Shown here one piece after another: positions 22,951 to 58,693 of a stretch of 64,000 nt of DNA (position 1 is the first letter of the stretch; the number at the start of each line of letters is the position of its first letter). Location of the stretch: positions 29,182,047 through 29,246,046 of the forward strand of contig NC_044018.1 in NCBI RefSeq assembly GCF_900496995.4, given 5' to 3'. The position numbers and the translations under genes are program-made. The stretch is from Aquila chrysaetos chrysaetos (lineage: Eukaryota > Chordata > Aves > Accipitriformes > Accipitridae). Under the pieces are notes generated by a model. That model was not told the origin of the DNA. It saw only the letters and a program-made list of their open reading frames with translations, and made no database searches.

Positions 22951-25900
22951 CTCTTTATCTCCAAATCTGCTCATTAATTTTTAGTGTGCTCATCGCTTTA
23001 AACTGAGCTATCAAAGCAATAGAGAAATCGCAGCACAAAATACTTCTGAGCCTCATTTTCAAAGCTGCTGAGTACCTGGATATCCTACAGGAGCTCAGGA
23101 TTCTGAAACCAGGCCTTGATGGGATGTAAATTATCGCTAATGCTCAGATCAGATCATTTTCCTGAAGCTGGTTCTGCCCTGCTCCCACAAGATGTCCCCA
23201 TTTAATTGAAATGCCCAGCTGGCAAAGTGGTCAGTGCCACGGACGTTCGTCAAGACACTTCCAGTTTTGGCAGAGTCCTTACACACTCACGACCTCATTG
23301 GCTTTAAGTGCGGATGGGGTGGAAAAACAGGCCCAGTTTATAGAGCTAGTGAATAATTCATACTTTGTAACAATAATTCTCTGTCTTCTCAGGGAGCGAT
23401 GCAGAAGCGACACCATTCAAGAAACAGAACACGCTGTAATCAGATAACATTAATATCTATCTGGAAGGCAAATACAAACCTTTTTATGTTTACACCATGG
23501 TGAAGTTTCTTTCCTGTTAGTCACCATCTACTGTTAACTTCCAGGAGGGTGGCAAGGCAAACAATTTTCCTTGAACTCCATCCAGCCCTGCCAGGGAGCC
23601 TACTGTCTGGCTCACTGCTCTTCTCCCAAAGGCCTTCTCTCGACAGTTGGTTTTGGAATCACAGCAGAAACAATTGTGCCTTCTGTCCGTGATGTTACAG
23701 AGCAGAATGAATTGATGCACACGCTGAAATGAGATGTCATATTGTGAGAACAAATGAAGGGCATGGCAGAAAGCTCCTTTTTTTTTTTTATGGCAGTCAT
23801 TTGCTTGGCTTTGTGGAATCAGACTACAGCGGAATTTATTTTTTGTTATAGGTCAAATCATCTGATATGAGCGGCTGCCAGTAAAAACTGGGATTTCCTG
23901 CCACCTAACTTCCCTCTGCTCTATTTACTTTTGCTTGCTTCGGGTGCACCTTCTGAATTTATCACTTATTCCCCAGCAGAAGACAGCAATCCAGTGGCAC
24001 GCTGGGCCTCAAGGGCACCTTACCTTCTACTTTAGAGCAGCAAGCATCCCAGCAGTCGGGATGGAGCAGGAGGAAGATGAGGACCATGACACGTACATCT
24101 AAAACAGCGAAGCAAAGCCTTTCCCAGTCATCAGAGCCAACAGGACATTTTCAGCACCCGCTGATTTCGCAAGAGGAAACTCCACCTCGAGGTAGCGCTG
24201 AGGGCACAGCATCAGGAATTTGTCCTTAAGAGGCCAGGAGTTGAATGTTATAACCACCAGGCAGACTGATGAATGCAAGAGAGCAGTACCTATTGTAGTC
24301 AGAAGCCTGGAGCAGCTATGCTGGCAAAAAGATTAATTACTTCTGGGTGTGAGCTGGAACCGCACACCCAGCACTCCTGAGGTTTTGGATACTCCCTTGC
24401 AAAGTGGGAAACGCTGCTCTCTCCCTGACTGCACTGAGGCAGGGATTCCGTTTCCTTTCTCCTAGTATTTTACCTTTGTTCTACCCACACTGGAATGGTC
24501 ATTAGCGTCAGTCACAGCTGAATACAAACACCACATATGTGATGCAAGAATCAAATGCATTCTCTCTGGTTCTGATGAAGTCCCTGCACAGCAAAAGCTT
24601 TACCTGTCTGTTAGACTGAACATCATTGGCCTGTCTGAGGAGGTCCGAGGTCAGTCCCTGGGACAGGGATGATGTTCCAGACTCCATTAACCACGAGACA
24701 CTGCCTTGTGCCTGCAAGCCCCCAGCTGAAATGAGAGCTGATGCCAGCACAGCTAGACCACCTTTTGGCCCCGGTGTTTTGTCCAAAGGTGCTAAATCTG
24801 GTCTGGTTACTACACCCTTGCTATCATCATCATTATCAGCAAGAAATAAATATTTTTAAACACTGAATAAATATTGAGCTGGCAGCACCATCTCTGCCTC
24901 AGCTCTTGTGTGTTGTTCTTCCAGCCAGCCAGGGTGCCTGCAGCAGCTGCGGTGGAGCCTTTGGGATTACAGGGTGTTCCCAACATGGAGCTCTGCAGAC
25001 ACTGGCTGGGCCTCCTTGGTGGCTTGGTAAATATGTCAGAAAAGGCTGGTCTCAGCAGGCCTGTTGGAAACATCTGGCTTTAATTCTTCTTTAAAGCCTT
25101 GACATTCATTTGGACACCAAACCACTTTCCTTTCATCTATCCGGAGGACTAACCCTGTGGCAAAGCAGCTGACTTTCTGCCTGCCACTACCCTGCATTAT
25201 CCTGCAGGAAGAAAGAGGTCACAGAAGAGCCAGGGCCGTGCTCTTCACAGGAGGAGAGATCTCAGGAGAGGGTGGCAGCTCACAACTGACACTTTCCTGC
25301 TCTTCTCCCTCCCTAGAGTTCTTTTCAAGTTGTTTCAAGGCATACATTTCTCTGTCAACATGTCTCGAAGGGGCTCAGAGTCCAGCTTAGACCCGATTTC
25401 CCCCTTAATTCACTGGGCTGAGAACCAAAGCACTTGAGGAATAGATAGACATGGCATGCTGTCCGGAGTAGGAAAGAGTGCCTTTGTGCTGGAGGGAGAG
25501 GCTGTCTATTTAGAAATCCATTAGCTGAGGAGGATGAAGGCTTTGTGGATGGGCTGGCACACTGGGAAGAAGCCTGGCGAATCAGGAACACAAGCAGAGG
25601 CGGAGGGGTTTCCTCAAAAGCTCTTGACCGATAATTCTGATATCAATAAATGACAACACTAGCAAGGAGACAATGTTTTGAACTCTAAATGTGTTACTGT
25701 GCAGCAGAAGAGGCCTAAAGCAAGAACACTGGATGTTGGAAAGATCAGCTGCACCATCACATGATCCCATGACGCCTGTAACCACAGCAAAGTTTTATCC
25801 AAAGCCAGCGAGACTTTTGGCTCCATTTCTAGGTCTGAGCTCAGCAGAGATTGTGCAGTTGCGTTTTCACAAACTTCCATCACTGCTGAAGTAAACGATT

Positions 25901-27167
25901 TGCTTTCCAGGCAAAACTAAGTCCCACCAGCACAGGATAGGTGCCTTGGGCAGCCTCTGAGCTGATGAGCAGCAATCACTGGGTCTTATTCCAATACACT
26001 TCAGTGCGAGGCAAACAGCACAGAGCTCCAGCTCCAAGAGGCAGCCAGGCAACAGCACTGAACAATCAATTTCCCATGTCAGACTCCGGCTACGCCCAAA
26101 GACTTGGCAGTGCTGGAGTGTATATACTGTGGCAATAATATTAAATAAAACAGCTCTTCTCATCTGCCTACCCTCCTTCCCTGCTACTGGGCCGCTCTCT
26201 CAAAACTGCCACAGTTAAAAGGATTTACCTTTTTATTCAAAGTGCCCATATAAAAGCAATCCATGCAGGGAACAGCAAGACAACAATCAGCTGCCCTATG
26301 AATTCACAGCCCATTGCCCAGCACTGCCTGGAAGGAGCATGGGCCTGGCGTGTGGCACGAGCGTGGCGCTGCTAACAGCTGAAGGAAATTCTTCTGCAGC
26401 TCAGGTGGGTCTTTTGGTACCCATGAGTTTTTCTTGTTGCATCAAGATTACTTGTAGGCCAGCCAGGGAACACGCCAGGGTATCAAGTTATCAGGAGCTG
26501 ATCTCCAATGGTGTGGTGCAAGAGAGCTGAAGTATCCCTCTGCCGCCTTCTTGTTTCATCCAGGACAAAGACTTCCTGGCAGAGAGGAGGAGCGAGTGAA
26601 TCATGCAGGAGAGAGCTGGAGCAGGAAATACAGCTGCCGGGCTGACTCAGCGTGGCTTCACTCTTGAACCTTGAACAGATGGGCGCTGTGAAGGATGTTA
26701 ATGTTTAACTCCACCAAAGTCCCCTCTTTAGCAAAAGGCATCTGAGAAATCAGCTTCTGGCAGGAGACATTTTGCTTTGCCAGGAGCTGTGCTGGTGACA
26801 GTACCTCAGCGGTCAGGTCTGCAGTTGTGCCTTTCAAAAGGCAAAGTCCAAAGGGCCTCACAAATTCTGATAAGCTCAAGGAAAGAGATGGATAAAACCA
26901 ATGGCATTAATCACTTCATCTCCCCAGCCCGCACTTCACTGGCCACACCAACTAAGGAAGATAGGCTGACACCATAAATAACGAAAAGCTCATTAGTTGT
27001 TTGGGAAATGCTGTTATCAATGATCTCCGAAGGAGCACTGCAGAGCAGCCTGCCTTTTTGCTCTCCTCTATTTCTCCATGTCTCATTCTTCTTCCCAAGG
27101 GCATTTAAATCTTTACATGGCTGTCTCGGTAAGAACGAGCATGTAATGCCTAACAGGCAGGGCTAGG

Positions 27168-27310
27168 ACCCTAGACTTTAATCCCAGCTCTGGTACTGGT
27201 TGTTCAATAGTCATTTCAGATTCCTGTTCCTCACTTCGCCCATTGTAAAGTGGGGATGGTACTTCCTGAACTTCTAATAATGCAAGAGTCACCTAATGAG
27301 TGCTAATTAG
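27168..27310 (+). mobile_element. MIR-like SINE relic
   Basis: AATCCCAGCTCTGGTACTGG, then a TCATTTCAGATTCC-like segment and TGTAAAGTGGGGATGGTACT, match the MIR core order (AATCCCAGCTCTGCCACT ... TGTAAAATGGGGATAATA). Confidence 0.75.
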
Positions 27311-27934
27311 AAAGAGCCAAAAACAAATCACTAGATTAGCAGCTATGAAATACTCACTTGTTAGAGGACTGCTTAGTGGAGCCTCTCAGGTGGGAACACA
27401 GGTTTACACGCTCCAAAGGCTAGAGCTCCAACCGCTGACGCCAAGAACAGCCATGAGCTGCCAGGAAAGGGCTCTACCAGAGCTATTCAGCTGTTCTGGC
27501 TTTATCCCACAGAGGACATACATCTTGCAGGGAATCTATTCATCCCTTCTATTTGTGGCCTTTGCAATAACCTGAAATGTGTACAAAAGGGAAGAAATCC
27601 ATAACTGTGTTCATCAGGTAGATTCAATATCTTTCTCAGTCCCCGAGAGGGCTGAGTGAGAACCAATTCTGTAATTCAAATAAAAGAAGTAACTGTGAGT
27701 GTCCGAGAATGAAAGAGCTCACAGTAAGCAACCATGTGGTTAAAGTTACCCGCAGACAAAAAGGGGCTTGCAACGCACTGGGGGAGAGATCAGGCTGTCC
27801 TGTCGGTACCACTAGGAAACGGTGTTGCTGTACTGGAGGGAGGTTGGGATTCTTTCATCATGAAGTAACAGCAGCTTTTGCTTTACAAGCCTCCAATGTG
27901 TAGCACTATAATAAAGTATGCATCTGTGCTGAGA

Positions 27935-28265
27935 CCTGAATTGTACCATTTAGTCATCAGTGAACTGGAAAAAGAGGTAAACAATGAAGTGCCAAAGTTG
28001 ACCGATGATACAAAATTATTCAGGATATCCAAACTGACTGGGAAGAGCCAGAGAAGGATCTCACGATACCAAGTATGTGGGCATTCAAACTGCAGGCAAA
28101 ACAAAATGCTAACGAATACGAAGATACAGGGGCAAGGCAAGCCTAACTATAATTAGACAATGATGGGGTCCAAGTTAGCTATTCCCACTCAGGAAATAGC
28201 TCAGGGAATCACTATGGGATATTCAACTCTGCATTCACTGATGGTTAGAAAACAAGAAGTATTTT
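27935..28265 (+). mobile_element. Old CR1 LINE fragment (reverse-transcriptase end)
   Basis: GAACTGGAAAAAGAGGTAAAC, GATGATACAAAATTATTCA and ATGATGGGGTCCAAGTTAGC correspond to the old amniote CR1 consensus. The codons for the FADD-type motif now read TDDTKL in a frame that soon breaks. It is an inactive relic. Confidence 0.8.
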
Positions 28266-28682
28266 TCAAAAGGAACACAACATTGGAAAAACCTGCACTA
28301 AAAAACCTGTGCTGATCTTGTAGGATACTATCACGCATTTTTTATTGTACTTTACTCGCAGAGTTAAGGTTTGTTTTTCTTGGTCGAGGTGACACACATG
28401 CTATTTGAAGAAGCCATCCTGGAGTCCTAAACTGTCTGCCTCAATGAAAGTTCAGAAAGGGCTCCAGGACCTGACAGGGGCACTTGCACAGTAACTTAGG
28501 TTTAAGAGATAGTAGGTCCTACCTTCTCGCATTCTGGAATAGCAGCTTTCCATAGGGTTTAAAGCTTCTGCTCTTCAGCCCTAAAGTCACCATATCTAAT
28601 ACAGATGTGTGATGCCTCCTTAGTAAAGTTATGCCACGGTACTTTAATGATTGTTGTATTTTTCTGTTGCCTTGGCATTACT

Positions 28683-28722
28683 AAAAAAAAAAAAAAAAAA
28701 AAAAAAAGGGTGGTGGTGGTGA
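28683..28722. repeat. A26 tract followed by GGT repeats
   Basis: Twenty-six A, then GGGTGGTGGTGGTG. It could be a simple repeat or the tail of an unrecognised retrocopy; the bases upstream match nothing I know. Confidence 0.85.
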
Positions 28723-29349
28723 ATGTAAGGACTGACAGAGTACAATTGGAAATGGAAGTAAAATTCCAGTTTAATCACTGATTAAACAAACCAGTGGTGC
28801 TGTTGGGTGGGGTCACATGAAGTTCACTGGTTGGGTGGAGATCTCAAAAACAAAAAAAAGCCATGTGGGTGCCTGAGCATTGTCCATACCACTGTGTGTT
28901 TCTTTAGCAGCTGCCTTACCCTATCTGCTAGTGCTGGGCCTCTTCTGTAGGAAGTTTGGCAGCCCCAACAATCAGAGAATCAGTCAGAGAATGCAGACTC
29001 CCTCAGGAAGCGCTACTACACCAAAAGCGAGACACTTAGATGAAATATCAAAAAGGGAGGACTGAGAAGACAGAAAATATGTCTTTGAATTCTCCTCTCT
29101 GGTATAAATCTACTAGCGGAGTTGCATTCTATTGCTGTAAGAGTAACACTAGGAAAGATGCCGTCCCTTGAAAGAAACAAGCACCATAGATGTGTTAATA
29201 ATTGCATCTGAGATTATTTTCCCGGAACAGGTTGCTCATATCTTATTGACTCATCACTCTTTATACCTGCAATTCACAACGACCTCTTACCAAACCACCA
29301 AAACACCAGAAAACACATTTTAAGTTAACGCTGAGCTCAGAGCTGTCAG

Positions 29350-30095
29350 CTGCAACTCAGGAAAGAGATCACGGCATTGTCATTGACAGTTCTCTGAATC
29401 CACTGGCTCAGGGTGCAACAGCAGCCAAAAGAGCCAGCTGAACATAGGCTGCTTTCAGGAAGGATACTGAGATGAGGCCAAAGCCCTCGGTTTGCTTTTT
29501 TAGAAATCCTTGGTGTGCTCACATTTGGAGTGCAGTTCTGACCTCAACTGCTCAGGAAGAATGTGATGGAGTTACAGAGGGTCCAGAGGAGGGGAGGGAT
29601 GAGCTGCCTTAATAAGGAGCAACCAAGAAGGCTGGCACACTTCAATTTAGACAGAAGGTGGCTGAGAAGGGTCTTACTGAGGTTTACAAAGTCATGAAGG
29701 CGGTAGAACATGAATGCAGACTTGATAGTCACGGAATCCTGCTATAAAAGAACAAGGATGCACATTTTGAAACTACAAGATTAGTTTAAAACAGAAGAAA
29801 GTCTTTTTTGACACAAGTCTGGAACCTGGTGTCACAGAAGACTGTGGAGACAATATCACCAAATTTAAAAGGGATTACATAAATTCACAAGCAACAGGTC
29901 CATAAGTGACTGCTAAAAGGGCAAGGACACGCCCTTTAACATCTCTACTATAGTCAGGATGCTGGAGAGGGAAATGGACAGCAGCAAGTACCCTGGCTCA
30001 CATGCTTGCCCAAACAGCATCTCCTGTTGCCACCACTGGCAACAGGTTACTGGGCTAGAGGTGTCATTGGTCTGACCCAGGAGGATGTTTTTAAC
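29350..30095 (+). mobile_element. Old CR1 LINE fragment (3' end)
   Basis: AACTCAGGAAAGAGATCACG through GTTACAGAGGGTCCAGAGGA, and finally TACTGGGCTAGAGGTGTCA and TTGGTCTGACCCAGGAGGA, follow the old CR1 3' region shared with turtles and crocodiles (GGGCTGGATGGACC, TTGGTCTGACCCAGTA). Heavily diverged and frame-broken. Confidence 0.82.
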
Positions 30096-31774
30096 ATTCT
30101 AAATTAAATCCCGAAAACTTTACACACAATTAATTAAGGCAACGCGGTGTCTTCTAAATGCTACTCTCATCTGCCTGTCAGCCCATCCTTGCTGTTGTGT
30201 GCAATGCCTCATGTTACAGTGTGGCCTCATTTAGACACTAATCCTACAGACAGATCCCTTTGCCACATGGAGCTCTCCTGAAACCAGCACAGCCAGACGC
30301 TGCTGGGGAAAGGAAGCTGCACATGTGGCATAACCACAGAGGCTGAGGCTTTAGACTATCTTTGATGCACAGTTTGACTTTTCTTCTACATTATTATTCA
30401 CCACTGATTTTGATTAGCAATCTGTAAGCTACTGTAATGTACTTAAGTAGCGAGATGCATCATTTTATCCTTGATACTTGGATAATTAACCTTACAGGCA
30501 CTACTGCAGTTTATCTTGTATTCCCAACATCTCCAAAGAACTACTCCATCATATGTATGTAACTCCTAAAATGATCACTTCTGCAGGTATGTATTCATAG
30601 AGAAGGATGATGACTTCTCACTTTTAAAATCTTTAAGTCTATTGAAATAATATTTTCTGTATAACCCTTAGTCAAAACAAATCACTACAGCATTTCTACA
30701 GATGAGGCCGCACATTGGTAAAGCAGGAATGGCTTGCTAAAGTTGCCTAAATGCCCCATGGTGTTCCCATCACCTGAAAAAGGGGGGAAGCCAGTCCAGA
30801 GAGGTGCAAGCCTGTAGTGGTCCTGTGCTGTACTGGCCAGCCCCGTGCTGATGTCTCAGACAGTCGACAGCAGCTGAAATGGCAGCAGATACCTCTACTT
30901 AGGCAACTGAATCAAGCTTGAAATGTCCTGCTCACATAACCTAGATAAACATGCAATTTCCTGTACAAGTCATGCATTTAATAACAGCACATCTAAGTTT
31001 ATCTGACATGCTCTAATAACAGTGTCGCATCTGCTCCACCTGGACATACCTCCAACCCTCCAGTACACAGATCACTATGCTGTTTAAGCTATGAAGCCTG
31101 TAATTTACAAAGCGTATGTATTTTCTGGGCCATAATTCAGGCTTTTTACTGGAATGAGTGAAATTCACATCAATACTGAGATTGCTGTAAAAGTAATACC
31201 AGCATATTAATTTTAACTAGTCACTTCCGGTCTTAATGGTCAGGGGATCTGGTGGAGGCTCACAAGCTGCTCCGCAAGCACAAAACAAGAAGGCTGGGAA
31301 TTTGGGACAGCTCAAAGTAGATGTGAGCTGTGGGTATGACAAACGCAATGTTAAATTCTTGGCCTGATTAGCAGCAGTGGGGAGACTGAACTATAGCACT
31401 AATTACATGCAATTTTTTTTTTTTTTAACTCAGGAATTTGGTAGTTTACACATTATTAAGAATAACATGGAAAGAAAAAGAAAGAAACACCTAAAGCTAT
31501 TCCTGAAAGTACACTGTTCAGATAAACATCTTGAGGAGCCACTGTGCTGGCTGGAGAGCGAGCACTCGTGCCATGCTAATGAAAATACACAAACTTTCCA
31601 GTATCTCAGGAATGCAGGCTATCTAGTTAGGCTGCTGAAACCCCTTTTTCTCGTTTTCAAACAAACGAGAGTCTACAGGGGACCCCAACGCCTAGCACAA
31701 TCACTCCCTCCTCTCAGCACACAGCCCTTTCTCACAACCTAGCACCTTCCAGACACCAGTGAATCACAGAGCGC

Positions 31775-31836
31775 AGGGTTGTTTCTAGAAGAGATGACAA
31801 GCCATAGGGTTGTCTCTAGAAAAGATGACAAGCCAT
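31775..31836. repeat. 31-bp tandem duplication
   Basis: AGGGTTGTTTCTAGAAGAG and its continuation to GACAAGCCAT (31775-31805) is repeated at 31806-31836 with two differences. It lies at the edge of the LIMA1 CpG island. Confidence 0.92.
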
Positions 31837-32133
31837 AGCTCTGAAACCCCCTTCATTTCACCAGACCTGGGCAGAGCCTGCGGGCCCCCAACCCACCCTC
31901 GTGGTGCTTGGGGCTGTACGTACCAACTGCCAGGACACGCCTGCACGGACGGCTGTCCAGAAGGGGGACGGGGAAACGCGGAAAACCCCCGTTCTCCCAA
32001 CAACGGAGACCATCGAGCAGCCGCCCACACCCGCCACCCTCAGCACCGCCGGCAAAAAGGCGGGAAGCTGCCGCTGCGCACGCGCGCAAGGAAGACCCTG
32101 TGAAGCCGGGCGGGGGGGGGGGGGACGGGAGGA

Positions 32134-32144
32134 TGCGCATGCGC
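32134..32144. promoter_or_regulatory. NRF1 palindrome in the LIMA1 promoter
   Basis: TGCGCATGCGC is a perfect NRF1 consensus palindrome. A weaker one, CTGCGCACGCGCGCA, lies about 60 bases upstream. The same 11-mer occurs before CERS5 at 61912. Confidence 0.65.
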
Positions 32145-32149
32145 CGGGG

Positions 32150-32302
32150 AAGACCCTCCGATGGGGGCGTGTCTCTAGGCGGCGGGGCGGGGCCGTGGGC
32201 GGGGCCGGCGGGGCTGCCCGCCGCCGCTGCCGGCGAGGAGGTGCAGTCGCTGCCTCAGCCGCGACAGGTGCGCGCGCGGGACCCGCCTCCCGACTGCCGC
32301 AG
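32150..32302 (+). other. LIMA1: Probable LIMA1 non-coding first exon
   Basis: Inferred from the promoter position and the donor CCGCAG/GTGCGTGAG at 32302/32303. The start of this exon is not visible from sequence. Other GT donors nearby (for example after GCGACAG at 32269) are possible. Intron 1 would be 32303-35946; I see no repeat or exon in it. Confidence 0.4.
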
Positions 32303-35300
32303 GTGCGTGAGGGGAAGGGGGGAGCAGGACCGCCGGGCCGGCGGAGGGCGCGCTCCTGTCAGCGGGGCCGGGGGGGGGGGGGGGCGGACCGGGGCCGCTG
32401 AGGGGCTGCCCGGAGCGGGACCGTCTCCGGGGGCTCCCGCCGGGCTCTGGGCCGCGGTAGTGCGGTGGTGGGGTATGCGGGGCTGCGCCGGTAGCTGAAG
32501 CCCGTTACCCGCCTCGGAGGGCAGGATCGGAGGCGGGTTCGAGCGCGTTCCTTCGGTCTTCCCCTCCCGAGCTCGGTGCCCGGTCGCCTCCGGTAGCGCC
32601 CGCGGGGGTCACCGGGGCTCTGTCGGCTGTCGCACGGGCTGGGCCGGCGGCGGGATCCGCGGGAGGGCAGTGACAGCGGTGCGTGGAGCGGGACCGCCGG
32701 TGCTCGGAGCTCGGTGGAGGTTGGCGTCAGGAAAAGGTGATCAGGGAGACGTAGCTTCGGAGGGGCGTGTGGGCAGTTACAGCCGTCCTGAGGTGAGGGC
32801 TGCGAGCCCACCTCTGCTCTCGCCTTCTTGCTGTCGGCGGTTTCGTGGCCGAGCTGCTCTTAGCTAATGAGTTGTTTCAGCAGATGTCCCGTTCTGCAGA
32901 CGCTTGAACCACCTGTAATAAGTCAGCCAGTTCCGCTTTGGGGCAAGCGTTAATAAAAAAGTTTTTCTTTCAGGATCTCTTCAGGTATATGGATTTTTAT
33001 TCTGCTGTTAAACTCTTGGTTGAAGTTATTGGAGGTAGATTTGGTGCATTACCGTGGCTAAATGACAGTCCTTCCCTTCTTTAACATCTTGCACAACTCC
33101 AGATTCCCTGTCCCCTCCTCCATCTCCTCTGGACTCTGTGCCGTCTTCAACCATAACCTGTCTCTATTGCAGCATGCAGAATGCTCATGATCTCGTTTAA
33201 ATTTTAATACGTACGATAAAGGACTATTTCCTGAAATGACTTGGAATAAATTATTCAGAAGGAGCGGCAAAAAATACACAGAGATGCTTGGACATGATGA
33301 AACCATAAACGTATGGGAAAGTGCTAAGAATGTGGAATGGCATCAAAAATGTGAGAGCACAAGTTTCAGGGCATCTTAGAGTTCTGTTTTATGTCTTTTC
33401 TAGCGACTGAGATTCCAAATAGGCTTCTTAACTTTCCATTTGAATGTCCTAGCAGTAGATACCGCCTTCGTAAAGAGATTTTTGCCAAAACAGGCCTGAT
33501 TGTCTTAATGTACCTGTGGCTTTAATGGAGAAAATGGTAGGGAAACTGAACAAAAACACAACAGGGGAGAAAATGCATCCACAAACAGCGATCACTACAA
33601 GCTGCAATGGAATGCTTGGCCATCAAAACCAGGTTTATTTTCTGAACAATTAAACTAGATTCTGTTTTCTCAGTGTTTTACTGAACCTGTCCTTCCGTGT
33701 AAGGTGTGTGTCAATGAGCAACCTGTTATCTGTGCCAAGGGAGGCTTCTAATGAATGCCCTGCTACTGTTCCCTGGGCAAAACTGACTCTGTTTTGTGAA
33801 AGGCAATTTAAACTGCAAAGTGGGGTTTCAGGTGATCTCCTTTTGGCTCAAGATTAATCATAAACCAAAGTTTAAGCTGCAGCATTACATGGCTGATTCA
33901 GAATTCTTCTTTAACATGGACTTATATTTTTCAGGAGTAAATTCCATCTGTAATCTCTGCATATGTATTCTGTGGCTTTATTAAATCTATATGCTAAATG
34001 TTTGCTACTGGGCATCAACACTAGGGACTACAAACTGTAATCACAAAAGTGCTTATTTATTTGCATGTGCAATAGGCTTTTTAAAAAGGGAGAAAATTGA
34101 GTGCTCCTCTTGTATTCTAATTAAATCCTTTTTCTTTATGGATGATAACTGGCGCAGTTGGCAAAGGTTGGTAACTATTTTAAGCCAGCCAAATGGAGAG
34201 CATCCTTCTCTTAGTCCAGTCTGGACAAAAGTTCACAGGTGAACAGAAGAGGGTAACAGGTGATGCAAAATGTTTTCAAGAAAGCATGAAACTTTCTTTC
34301 AGAAAGAAACTCTGAGTTTCTCTTGCCAGTTGGAAGGGGCGATGAATGCATGTCAGAGACTGCCTTAAGTGGGAGATGCGAGTCTGAATCTGCAGTAAGC
34401 TGCAACTGGAAATGTAACATTGATAAGTAGTTTCGGTGTGTTTCAACATCACAACAAAAATAGCATAACTTTTCTTGTTTGCCACGATAATTCAACCTAT
34501 ACGTCTAAAATCACCATCTAAATCACTATCTTGAAAAAACATGTCCCGGCATGGTGTGTCATTCTCTCCATTACATCAGGTGAATTAAGGAATGTTAGAG
34601 AAAGTCGCGTTCTTCCTGACTATATCCACCAAGACAGCAACGTGTTCATCTGCTGCCTGTTTTATCTCTGTGCAGCAGCAGGGTGCAGCACTAGAGAGGT
34701 TCCTCTGCTTCCAGCACCAGCTGGGCACTTCACAGACCCAGAGCTCCCCTTTCAGCACTGGAAATTGCTGAGACTCACAACTCATGCAGTCGCTGAGACT
34801 CTGCTTGCTGCAGCTGAATTCTTCTGGACTGAGGCGTTACAGAATCCCGAGTCTTTGTCATTTTTGAGCAGTTGCATTATATCCTACGAGGATTTCAGAA
34901 ACGTGGCCTTTCCTATGTTTGCTTGACTGCTTATATCAAGTTGTCTTAAAGTGCTTCCATTTACAGTGTGACTAGGGGTCAAGCAGACCTGTACCCAGAC
35001 TTCTAGAGTTCTGTGACCTAATGGTGCAAATCAGTTAAAGAAATTGATGGAAAATACGAGAAAGAGATCAGCCTGCCTGATGTTAGCATTGTAGGATCAG
35101 TTAGTGCACTTGCTACAGGCATTGTGTGACATGAGACCGGGGATAAAAGAAAAGAGGAAAAAAGGAAAGGCGTTGCCCTACAAGCTTTATTTTTGTCTTA
35201 TCAGAGAACTCTTTAAATTAATCTCCCCTCCTTTCCTCCTCCACAAAAGAAAACTAAGTATGTAAAAAAAAATATCTGATAGTCTTGTCGGCTTCTGTGG

Positions 35301-35963
35301 TGAAAAGCTGTACGAAATCTCTTCCCGTTTACAGCAGGACAGGGTAGTTAAAACTATTCCTTTAAGTAACTGATAGCTATTGCAACACGAGGTTTACAGC
35401 TGTCTCCATGAACAGGAGACTTGTTTCATTTCACAGGGGAAACGGCTGCTGCGTTAAGAATGAACACCACAAGAGTGAATGAAAAATGTTTGCATAGGAA
35501 TTACATCCTCTTAGGTTTCATAACTCAAGCTTCTTACATAAATGCCAGCACATTTGGTTTAGAAACCAGAACAAGAGAGGGCATCTTAGGGCTTCCTGGA
35601 GCCCGTGTGTGTGTATAGGAAATAGAGAGTTTCACATTAGCATCCTCTTCAATCACAGCTTGCTTCTTACTCCTGGCTTACGGCTTATCTCTCACCCCTT
35701 TCATTGCGGCTAGTGTTTTTATCAAGGGCACCATCTCAATGGCATCTGCGGAGGAAATTATAATTTTAATCTGATGCCTTTTTTTTTTTTGAGTCAGTTG
35801 ATGTACAAGGTCCTGAATGATCAGGACTTAGTGGCACTAGTAGGCTGGGAACACCTGAATGGTGACTTAGTATCGAATCACTTTGTGAAACTACTTTTCT
35901 GCTCACATAATTCATATTGCTGACACTGTACTTTCTTCCTGAGCAGGTATTTGTGGTGATAAG

Positions 35964-58693
<22,730 letters not shown>

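Larger units (their letters stand above)
21910..31770. other. Intergenic region between LARP4 and LIMA1
   Basis: About 10 kb with no gene I can support. It contains MIR-like relics, two old CR1 fragments and an A26 tract, each listed separately. The many open frames under 100 codons show no family signature and no splice-consistent chain. In mammals FAM186A occupies this interval. Confidence 0.75.
31880..32860 (+). promoter_or_regulatory. LIMA1: CpG island and promoter of LIMA1 (beta transcript)
   Basis: A dense CpG region upstream of the first LIMA1 exon. It has GC boxes (GGGGCGGGGCC and similar near 32180-32210) and G homopolymers G13 at 32112-32124 and G15 at 32370-32384. Long open frames here are GC artefacts. 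Confidence 0.8.

Noticed and set aside
31908-32498. 196-codon plus-strand frame at the LIMA1 promoter
   Set aside because: GC-island artefact with overlapping frames in several phases and no family signature.
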